64,000 bases of DNA from Aphodovivens avicola (GTDB taxonomy: Bacteria; Actinomycetota; Coriobacteriia; Coriobacteriales; Eggerthellaceae), in contig DVGW01000011.1 of the NCBI GenBank assembly GCA_018712515.1, positions 124,001-188,000 of the forward strand, given 5' to 3'. Shown here one piece after another: positions 36,691-43,857 of the stretch. Position 1 is the first letter of the stretch, and every line of letters starts with the position of its first letter. Below the pieces are notes generated by a model. That model was not told the DNA's origin and did not search any database. It saw only the letters and a list, made by a program, of their open reading frames with translations. Both the position numbers and the translations under genes were made by a program.

Positions 36691-38076
36691 ATGGAACTTG
36701 GAGACACCCTGCCCATCTGGAGCATCGTGCCCTTCGCGGGCATGCTGCTCTCCATCGCGCTGTTCCCGCTGTTCAAGGCCGAATGGTGGGGGAAGCACCA
36801 GCTGCACGTGGCGGGGTTCTGGTCGCTTCTGTTCCTCGTCCCCTTCACGGCGGTCTACGGGTTCGGCGTCACCTACGAGCAGCTGCTCGAGTCGGTGGTC
36901 GTCGACTACATCCCCTTCATCGTGCTGCTGCTGGGCCTGTTCGTCGTCACCGGCGGCATCCACGTGGCGGGCACCATCAAGGGCTCCACGCGCAACAACG
37001 TGATCATGCTGGCGATCGGCACGTTCCTGGCCAGCTGGATCGGCACGACCGGCGCGGCGATGCTGCTCATCCGCCCCGTCCTGCGCGCCAACATCTGGCG
37101 CACGCACAAGGCCCACATCGTCGTCTTCTTCATCTTCCTGGTGGCCAACATCGGAGGGTGCCTGACGCCTCTGGGCGATCCGCCGCTGTTCCTCGGCTAC
37201 CTGCGCGGCGTCCCGTTCTTCTGGACGCTGGAGCACATCTGGCCGCTGCTGCTGCTCAACACCGCGCTGCTCCTTATCGCCTACGCCCTCATCGACCGCC
37301 ACTTCGTCAAGAAGGAGGGCAAGGAGGGCCGCGAGCGCTTCGAGCTGCTCGACGCCGCCGACGAGCGCACCCCCATCCGCGTGGAGGGCAAGCGCAACAT
37401 CGCGTTTTTGGCGATCGTCATCTTCGCCGTCATCCTGAACGGCTCAATCCCCCAGATGGACATGTTCGTCGACCCCGCGACGGGCGCCACGTTCGGGGTC
37501 TCGCTGTCGGGGCATGTGCACCTGGGCGTCGAGTACTTCGTCCAGATCGGCCTGATCCTGGTCGCGACGGCGCTGTCGCTGCGCCTCACGCCCAAGGACG
37601 TGCGCGCGTCCAACCACTTCGAGTGGGGCCCGATCTCCGAGGTCGCCAAGCTCTTCATCGGCATCTTCATCACGATGATCCCGGCGCTGGCCATCTTGCG
37701 CGCCCACGGCGCGGACCTGGGCATCGACACGCCGCTGGAGTTCTTCTGGGCCACCGGCGCCCTGTCGAGCTTCCTGGACAACTCGCCCACCTACGTCGTG
37801 TTCCTGACGGCGGCCGGCTCCCTCGGCGTGGCCGACGGGGCGGCGGCGGTGGCCACGACGGTCGGGGCGGTGGCGCCCGAGATCCTGCTCGCGATCTCGG
37901 CCGGCGCGGTGTTCATGGGCGCCAACACCTACATCGGCAACGCCCCCAACTTCATGGTCAAGAACATCGCCGAGAGCGCCCGGATCAAGATGCCCAGCTT
38001 CTTCGGCTACATGGGCTGGTCGCTCGCCATCCTCATCCCGCTGTTCATCATCGACACGGTGGTGTTCTTCCTGTAG
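36691..38076 (+). CDS. Sodium:proton antiporter (NhaD/ion transporter superfamily)
   Basis: 461 residues with about 11-12 membrane segments. Diagnostic features include WIGTTGAAMLLIRPVLRAN (residues about 112-130), GGCLTPLGDPPLFLGYL, and the late FLDNSPTYVVF and GANTYIGNAPNFMV. These define the NhaD-like sodium/proton antiporters of the ion-transporter clan. It is in opposite orientation to its flanking blocks A and B and has its own terminator, so it is probably not part of the surrounding NTPase system. Confidence 0.92.
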   Translation: MELGDTLPIWSIVPFAGMLLSIALFPLFKAEWWGKHQLHVAGFWSLLFLVPFTAVYGFGVTYEQLLESVVVDYIPFIVLLLGLFVVTGGIHVAGTIKGSTRNNVIMLAIGTFLASWIGTTGAAMLLIRPVLRANIWRTHKAHIVVFFIFLVANIGGCLTPLGDPPLFLGYLRGVPFFWTLEHIWPLLLLNTALLLIAYALIDRHFVKKEGKEGRERFELLDAADERTPIRVEGKRNIAFLAIVIFAVILNGSIPQMDMFVDPATGATFGVSLSGHVHLGVEYFVQIGLILVATALSLRLTPKDVRASNHFEWGPISEVAKLFIGIFITMIPALAILRAHGADLGIDTPLEFFWATGALSSFLDNSPTYVVFLTAAGSLGVADGAAAVATTVGAVAPEILLAISAGAVFMGANTYIGNAPNFMVKNIAESARIKMPSFFGYMGWSLAILIPLFIIDTVVFFL

Positions 38077-38113
38077 GCGGAATCGAGACGAAGCCGTCTG
38101 CCAGAGCAAGACG

Positions 38114-38148
38114 AACCGCCTGCCGGATCGATCCGACAGGCGGTTTTC
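38114..38148 (+). terminator. Intrinsic terminator after the antiporter gene
   Basis: Stem AACCGCCTG / CAGGCGGTT with a GGATCGATCC inner palindrome, then TTTTC. It lies between the antiporter and the convergent Hsp70-vWA gene. Confidence 0.88.
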
Positions 38149-38172
38149 TCGTTTGCGCAAAAACCGCTCTCC

Positions 38173-40383
38173 CTACGCCACGCGCGGTTCCTCGCCCGTC
38201 GCCAGCGCGCGCCCGATCTTGGTGAACGTCTCCTGCAGGGCGTTCACGCCGACCAGCGCGGCGTAATCGTCCTTGGTCGCGACATCGCGCAGGAACCTCT
38301 CATCGGCGGCGCCGAACCCGACCGCGACGATGTCGACGCCGTGGTCGGCGAGGTTGCGCGCGTTCGAGCGGGACCAATCCTGGTGGTACCACACGCCGTC
38401 CGTCAGCAGCACCAGGCAGGTGTAGGGGTCATCGCCCCCGCCGAACGCCTGCTTGGCGCGCTTGGCGACCTTCTTGAGCAGGCCCGTCGTCGAGGACGCC
38501 CTCATCTTGAGCACATCGCCCGCCACCAGGACCTCGTCGTAGACGAATCCGAACGGATCCGCCTCGTTGCCGTAGCCGAGGTCGAACGCGTCCGCGCGCG
38601 CCCGCTCGATGGCATTGCGCACCGCATCGTAATCGCATGTCGGCTCCTGCACAACCAGATTCTTGTCCGAGAAGAAGATCACGCCGATGCGCGCGCTGTT
38701 CGGGGGGAACTCGTCGACGAACGCCCGCATGGCGCTTTTGGCCTTGTCCAGCGGGGAGCCGGACATGCTGCCGCTCACGTCGAACACGAGGTAGATGTCG
38801 GGGACGGCGCCCTGCACCGCGCCCGTCAGCTCGGGAGGCACGCCATCGAACCGCGAGAGGTCCGCCTCGACCGGAACGCGCTCGACCGTCAGGCGCGCGC
38901 CCGTGCTGGGCTGGCGCGCCTCGACCTCGATGATGGCGTTGGCGTTGTAGCGGTACTCCACCTCGACCAACGACTCCCCGCCCGGCTCGCGCTGGATGCC
39001 GCGCACGATGTACTTGCCGCACACGTCGTTGTCGAGCACGCGATCGTAGCTGCCCTGCAGCACGTACACCTCCAGCTCGCCACCGGCGGGCGGCACGCGC
39101 AGCGCGTAGGTGCGCCCCTCCGCGGCGGGGATGACCGCGTTGCGGGGGATGATCTCGGAGTTGACGTAGCGTGCGCGATCGGGGCTCTCGGCGACCATGC
39201 CCATCGCGTGAGCCGTGACGTCCACCAGGCGCTTTGCCCCTGCGAGCGCAAGCTGCGGAGCTTCGGCCGCGCCGGCGATATGAAGCTTTGGCGTCTCGTC
39301 CGCACCGCCGAGCAGGCAGCGCGGAGGGAGGTTCGCCCTGATGGCGGCGCCAAGGGCGACCGCCTCGTCGGGATTTACCCCGCCGCAGGGCTTTTGGTGG
39401 AAGCGGGATTCGAGCGCCTCCAGGATCATGGGCATGCGCGTCATGCCGCCCACGGGCACCACCGCGTCGATATGGGCCCACAGCAGCCCGAGCTCGCGCA
39501 TCAAGCGGTCGACGACGTCCATCGCCTTGCGGGCCAGATACATCGTCGCCAGCTCGAAATCGATGCGCCGCACCTCGATCGTGCCGTTCATCCCCGCGAC
39601 GTTGAGGGGAACGCGCACGCTCTCGCGCGAGGACAGCTGCCGTTTCACCTGCTCGGCCTGGACGGCCAGCGCGGCTGATTCGCCCGCCGTCAGCTCGACC
39701 CCGTCGGGATCCGCCCCGCATCGTTCGCACAGCAGGTCGACCATCAGGTTGGCGAGCGCATCGTCGAAGTCCTTGCCGCCCAGGTGATGGTCGCCGTCGC
39801 AGCCCAGCACGCGGATCTCGTCGGTGCCCACGCGCGCCACCGTCACGTCGAACGTGCCGCCGCCGAAATCGTACACGAGCAGGGTCTTGCCCGGCGTCTC
39901 CTCGGACAGGCCGTACGCGTACGCCGCCGCCGAGGGCTCGGCGATGAGCCCCTGCAGCGTGATGCCCGCCGCGCGGCACGCTTGCAGCACCGCCTCGCGC
40001 TCGGTGGAACGGTAGTACGCCGGCACCGTCACCACCGCGCTGGCGATGCGCTTGCCCAGGCGCGCCTCGGCGTCGTCCACCAGCTGGCGCAGCAGCAGGG
40101 CCGACAGCCCGGCGGCATCGTAGGTCGTCCCGTCGAGCTCGACCCTGAAGTTCGGATCGCCCATATGGCGCTTGAAGAACGCCGCGGTGTCGACGCATCC
40201 GATGCTCTGAAGATCCTTCGCGTTGTCCCCCACGACCACATCGCCGCGATCGGAGCCGACGACCGACGGGGTGATGCGATTGCCGTCGCCGTTCGTCACG
40301 ATGAACGGACGTCCGTCCTCCCCGATCGCCGCCACCGCGCTGTTGGTGGTCCCCAGATCGATGCCGACCTTGATCTCTTCCAT
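38173..40383 (-). CDS. Hsp70 (DnaK-like) fused to a von Willebrand factor A domain
   Basis: 736 residues. The N-terminus is a full actin-type ATPase: phosphate-1 GIDLGTTNSAVAA (residues 7-19), phosphate-2 VYDFGGGTFDV, and adenosine site VVPVGGMTRMP. A substrate-binding beta region spans about 385-520. In place of the helical lid comes a vWA domain with an intact MIDAS, DVSGSMS from residue 535 and LLTDG near 660. The fusion suggests a chaperone regulated through metal-dependent protein binding. It is the last gene of block B, separated from the second Hsp70 by 227 bp carrying repeats. Confidence 0.93.
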   Translation of the reverse strand: MEEIKVGIDLGTTNSAVAAIGEDGRPFIVTNGDGNRITPSVVGSDRGDVVVGDNAKDLQSIGCVDTAAFFKRHMGDPNFRVELDGTTYDAAGLSALLLRQLVDDAEARLGKRIASAVVTVPAYYRSTEREAVLQACRAAGITLQGLIAEPSAAAYAYGLSEETPGKTLLVYDFGGGTFDVTVARVGTDEIRVLGCDGDHHLGGKDFDDALANLMVDLLCERCGADPDGVELTAGESAALAVQAEQVKRQLSSRESVRVPLNVAGMNGTIEVRRIDFELATMYLARKAMDVVDRLMRELGLLWAHIDAVVPVGGMTRMPMILEALESRFHQKPCGGVNPDEAVALGAAIRANLPPRCLLGGADETPKLHIAGAAEAPQLALAGAKRLVDVTAHAMGMVAESPDRARYVNSEIIPRNAVIPAAEGRTYALRVPPAGGELEVYVLQGSYDRVLDNDVCGKYIVRGIQREPGGESLVEVEYRYNANAIIEVEARQPSTGARLTVERVPVEADLSRFDGVPPELTGAVQGAVPDIYLVFDVSGSMSGSPLDKAKSAMRAFVDEFPPNSARIGVIFFSDKNLVVQEPTCDYDAVRNAIERARADAFDLGYGNEADPFGFVYDEVLVAGDVLKMRASSTTGLLKKVAKRAKQAFGGGDDPYTCLVLLTDGVWYHQDWSRSNARNLADHGVDIVAVGFGAADERFLRDVATKDDYAALVGVNALQETFTKIGRALATGEEPRVA

Positions 40384-40400
40384 GGAAAGCTCCTCTCAAC

Positions 40401-40549
40401 GTGACAGGGGACGGTCCTTCTGTCACGTTTGAATAAAGGCGGCAGATAGGTGCCCGTCCCGCCGCGCTCCACGTCATGCCATCACGCGCTCCCGGCCATC
40501 ACGCGCTCCCGGATTATCCAGATGTGACAGGAGGACCGTCCCCTGTCAC
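40401..40549. repeat. Family B repeat split by an 80-bp insertion
   Basis: The two halves of a family B palindrome, GTGACAGGGGACGGTCCTTC onward (40401-40437) and ATTATCCAGATGTGACAGGA onward (40514-40549), are separated by about 80 bp. The insert contains a tandem copy of CATCACGCGCTCCCGG. It lies upstream of the Hsp70-vWA gene. The intervening block may be a secondary insertion or local duplication. Confidence 0.75.
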
Positions 40550-40610
40550 ACCCCGTCACGCTCGGACCGGACGGCGCCCGACCGCCCGAGTGCGGCCGGG
40601 CGCCTTGCCT

Positions 40611-42215
40611 CTACTGGACCTCGACGGTGAGCGCGTCGTTCTTGATGCGCTCGACCTCCTCGGGCGACAGACCGCTGCTCACCTGCACGTCGAACTCCAG
40701 GTTGCGGCCGCTTTGCGGCTCCATGGCCGTCACCGAGAGCAGGCCTTCCTCGGACAGGCAGAACGCCACCTCGATCGGGGAGTTCTTCGGCAGGCTCGAG
40801 CCGTTCAGGTCGAACGTCGCGGTCTTGATGGGATCGCGGTCGATCGGGATGAGATCGAGCTCCTCGTCGTTCTCGAACACGCGCACCTCGACGGTCTGCT
40901 GGTTGTCGACGTTGGTGCCGAAGATGCGCTCCACGCGGTAGGTGTGGTCATCCGACGTGATCTGCTGGTTCTTCTGGATGAGGTTGCACACCATGTCGCG
41001 GTTCGTTTTGACGTCGAGCACCTGGACGCCGTAGCTTTTGGTCGTGGCGTAGTGGATGGTGAGCGGCACCGCGTTGCCCGTCAGCTGCAGCTGGCTCACG
41101 ACGCTCTCATCGGACACCCCGCCCTCGCCCGGCGCGCCCTTGCCCGCCAGGATGTCGAGCGCGCACAGCGCCGCGCCCTTGGAGACGGCCTCGTCGGGAT
41201 CGTTGATCTCAAGCGGGATGTCGGGGAAGTTTGCCTTCAGCGCCTCGACGACCTGGGGCATGCGGGTGGAGCCGCCGACCAGCAGGATCTTCTCGACGAC
41301 GCAGCCCTTGGAGGCGGCGTTGTCGAGCGTCGAGCGCGTGATCTCGATGGTTTGCGAGAGCAGATGGCTCGTCATCTGGTCGAACGTCTCGCGTGTCAGC
41401 GAGATGCGCGCCGGCAGCCCGGCGATGTTCAACGCGACGGTGTCCTCGTCCTTGCTGGACAGGTGCTTCTTCGCTTTCTCGGCGGCATTGCGCAGTGCCT
41501 GCTGGGCGTAAGGGTCGAACTCGTCCTCGTAGCCGGTCTGGCTCACGAACGCGTCGGCGAGGTAGTTGACGATCTGATCGTCCCACAGACGCCCGCCCAG
41601 GTTGTGGTTGCCGTCGGCGCACACGACGCGGATGTCGGTGCCCTCGTCGTTGCGCGTGATCGCGATGACCGACGCGTCGAACGTGCCGCCGCCCAGGTCG
41701 TACACCATCACGACGCTGTCGGCGTCGCTTTTGGTGCAGCCGTAGTACACGGCGGCGGCCACCGGCTCCTGCACCAGGTTGATGAGGTTCAATCCGGCGA
41801 TCTCCGCCGCTGCCTTGGTGGCCGCGCGCTCGACGTCGCCGAAGTGGGCGGGGACGGTCACGACGACCCCGTCGATGTCCATGCCGGAGCTTTGGACGGC
41901 GTCCTGGGCGACCTTGCGCAGGATGTAGCTGGAAACCTCCTCGGGGGATTTCGCCACGCCGTCGACGACGATGGCGGGCTCGTCCTTGCCCATGAGCGGC
42001 TTCACGAGCTGCGCCGTGTGGTCGGGCTCGACCAGCGCGAGGTCCTTGGCCACCTCGCCCACGGTCGTGTCGCCGTTGTCGGTGAAGTACACGACCGACG
42101 GCGTGGTGTTGGCGCCTTCGGAGCTGCGGGCGGTGACGACGTTGCCCGTCGCGTCGATGTAGGAGGCGTTGGAGCAGGCGGTGCCCAGGTCGATGCCGAA
42201 AACGGTGGATTGCAT
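40611..42215 (-). CDS. Lidless Hsp70 (DnaK-like) chaperone
   Basis: 534 residues. Complete nucleotide-binding domain (GIDLGTACSNASYID, VYDLGGGTFDASV, LVGGSTRMPQV) plus the beta-sandwich substrate-binding domain. It ends soon after VQVSSGLSPEEVERIK, so the C-terminal helical lid of about 100 residues found in housekeeping DnaK is missing. The start follows AAAGGAA. It lies 86 bp after the GrpE-like gene and upstream of the Hsp70-vWA gene. No DnaJ is adjacent, so this is not the standard dnaK operon but a specialised chaperone set. Confidence 0.93.
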   Translation of the reverse strand: MQSTVFGIDLGTACSNASYIDATGNVVTARSSEGANTTPSVVYFTDNGDTTVGEVAKDLALVEPDHTAQLVKPLMGKDEPAIVVDGVAKSPEEVSSYILRKVAQDAVQSSGMDIDGVVVTVPAHFGDVERAATKAAAEIAGLNLINLVQEPVAAAVYYGCTKSDADSVVMVYDLGGGTFDASVIAITRNDEGTDIRVVCADGNHNLGGRLWDDQIVNYLADAFVSQTGYEDEFDPYAQQALRNAAEKAKKHLSSKDEDTVALNIAGLPARISLTRETFDQMTSHLLSQTIEITRSTLDNAASKGCVVEKILLVGGSTRMPQVVEALKANFPDIPLEINDPDEAVSKGAALCALDILAGKGAPGEGGVSDESVVSQLQLTGNAVPLTIHYATTKSYGVQVLDVKTNRDMVCNLIQKNQQITSDDHTYRVERIFGTNVDNQQTVEVRVFENDEELDLIPIDRDPIKTATFDLNGSSLPKNSPIEVAFCLSEEGLLSVTAMEPQSGRNLEFDVQVSSGLSPEEVERIKNDALTVEVQ

Positions 42216-42301
42216 GATCGGTTCCTTTCAGTAGAGGTGGGGGTTGAAGTTGAAGCGGATGGAGGGTGTGGCCGCCGCCCGCATCGGACGGCGGCGGCGT
42301 C

Positions 42302-43510
42302 TCACTCGACCTTCAGGCGATCACCCGCCTTTGCCGCGCGCGGCGCCGGGGGCGCCGGAGGGACGGGGGGAACGCAGCGGGGCTGACCGGCGAAAGGCGC
42401 CTCGCCCTCCCCGCACGCCTCGTCCGTCCCCTGCAGCGCCTGGGCGACCGCCGCTGCCGCCTCGCTCGACGACAGCGGCGGTTCGCTGGCCGGATGCTCC
42501 TCCGCCCGCGAGCCCATCTCCGGCATCGTCGAGGATCCGGCATCCGCGGCTGCCGTCTCCGGCTCCGCGAGCACAGCCGGCGTCTCCGCGGCCGCATCAG
42601 ACGGCTGAGCGATCGCAGCCGGCACCTCCGCCGCGCCCGCCTCCGGCTCCGCTGCCGCATCCGGCGGCTGAGGCTCCTCGGACTTGGACTTGGGCTTGTA
42701 CGTGAACGCCACCACCTGGGCGGGACGGAGGATCTTGCCTTCGAAGGCGTATCCGCACGTCAGCGATTCGGCCACCGTGCGGTGGCAATCCCTGTCGCCG
42801 GTCGGCACGGCGCGCACCGCACGGCAGCGCAACGGCTCCAGCGGCTCGCCGGGCTCCGGACGCCACACCTCGACGTTCCAGTTGCGCAGGATGTCCCCCA
42901 GCATCAGCCGGAACTCGTCGAGGTCGCGGCGGATGCGCGCGGCGAGATCGTCCCGATCGCCCTCCTCCGCCTTGCGGCGGTAGGACGCGATGGTGGCGCT
43001 CATGTCCTGATGGACGTCGATGACTTCGTTGATCAGGGGCTCGACGATCTTGCGGTACAGACCGCTGCGATGCTCGTCAAGCTCGTCGGAGATGCGCTTG
43101 AGCGTCGCCTCCTCGTAATCGGTCTTGGAGATGCGCGCCTTGAACTGCTCGGAGAGCGCGTCCACGCCCTCTTTCAGCTCGCCGAGCGCCGTCGCGCGCT
43201 CCTTCTCGGCGCCCTCCAGCGCGGCGGCGCGCTCCTTCTCGACGGCGTCGTGCGCCGCCATGCCGTCGCCGAGCGCCCGTGCGGCGCACAGCAGCTGATC
43301 CAGCTTCTCCTCGGTCGCACGCAAGCGCTCCTCCAGCGCGGCGGGGAACGCCTCGCGCACCGGCTCGGGCTCGTCGCGCACCATCTGGCGTCGCACAGCA
43401 TGGGGACGCATCCCGCCCCGCATCCCGGCGTCGACGGACGGCGGCGCTTCGAACGGGCGCGCGCATCCGCGGCCCAGCTCATCCAATCCGTACCATTCAC
43501 CATGACTCAT
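42302..43510 (-). CDS. GrpE-like nucleotide-exchange factor with long acidic tail
   Basis: 402 residues. A central coiled-coil/helical region (LEERLRATEEKLDQLLCAAR, then KERATALGELKEGV and DELDEHRSGLYRKIVEP) is followed by a small beta domain, VAESLTCGYAFEGKILRPAQ, which resembles the DnaK-contacting domain of GrpE (GY-x-x-x-x-x-LRPA). A Glu/Ala/Pro-rich tail of about 140 residues follows. The start at 43510 (MSHGEWYGLDELG) has GGAGAAAGG upstream. It is the first gene of block B and presumably serves the two downstream Hsp70 proteins. Confidence 0.78.
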   Translation of the reverse strand: MSHGEWYGLDELGRGCARPFEAPPSVDAGMRGGMRPHAVRRQMVRDEPEPVREAFPAALEERLRATEEKLDQLLCAARALGDGMAAHDAVEKERAAALEGAEKERATALGELKEGVDALSEQFKARISKTDYEEATLKRISDELDEHRSGLYRKIVEPLINEVIDVHQDMSATIASYRRKAEEGDRDDLAARIRRDLDEFRLMLGDILRNWNVEVWRPEPGEPLEPLRCRAVRAVPTGDRDCHRTVAESLTCGYAFEGKILRPAQVVAFTYKPKSKSEEPQPPDAAAEPEAGAAEVPAAIAQPSDAAAETPAVLAEPETAAADAGSSTMPEMGSRAEEHPASEPPLSSSEAAAAVAQALQGTDEACGEGEAPFAGQPRCVPPVPPAPPAPRAAKAGDRLKVE

Positions 43511-43857
43511 CGTGCGCAACCCTTTCTCCTCGCGTCCTTCACCCGACGGCGCCTTTCGCGGCGTCTTCCGGCGGATCCGCGGCGGAAACGCGCGTTTCGA
43601 CAGCGGATCCACCCGCCGGCCGAGGCGATCCCGGCAACCTCATCGGCATCGCCGCGCCTCGGGCTGATTCAACTCTAGGGGGCGCCGCCGCGCGCCGCAG
43701 GAGGTATGGCGCCGGGACGCGGGGGGAAACCGAGATCGCAGGGGGGAACGGGAATTCGAAGGCTGCCCGGCAGCGGCGCACGGTACAATGGAGCAAGCGG
43801 CCGACGGACGGCGCGGCGGCATGCCGCCCCGATCCGCGGCGTGCGGGAAGGAGCATC
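43511..43857. promoter_or_regulatory. Divergent control region between the GrpE-like and STAND ATPase genes
   Basis: 347 bp with no supported gene. On the plus strand TACAAT at 43784-43789 (context CGGTACAATGG) is a likely -10 box about 75 bp before the STAND gene; no -35 at the right spacing was found. The GrpE-side promoter was not identified. Because blocks B and C diverge here, this region is the natural place for shared control. Confidence 0.45.

Noticed and set aside
38173..43510. Housekeeping dnaK-grpE-dnaJ operon
   Set aside because: Both Hsp70s lack the lid, one has a vWA domain, the order is unusual and no dnaJ or hspR/hrcA is nearby.
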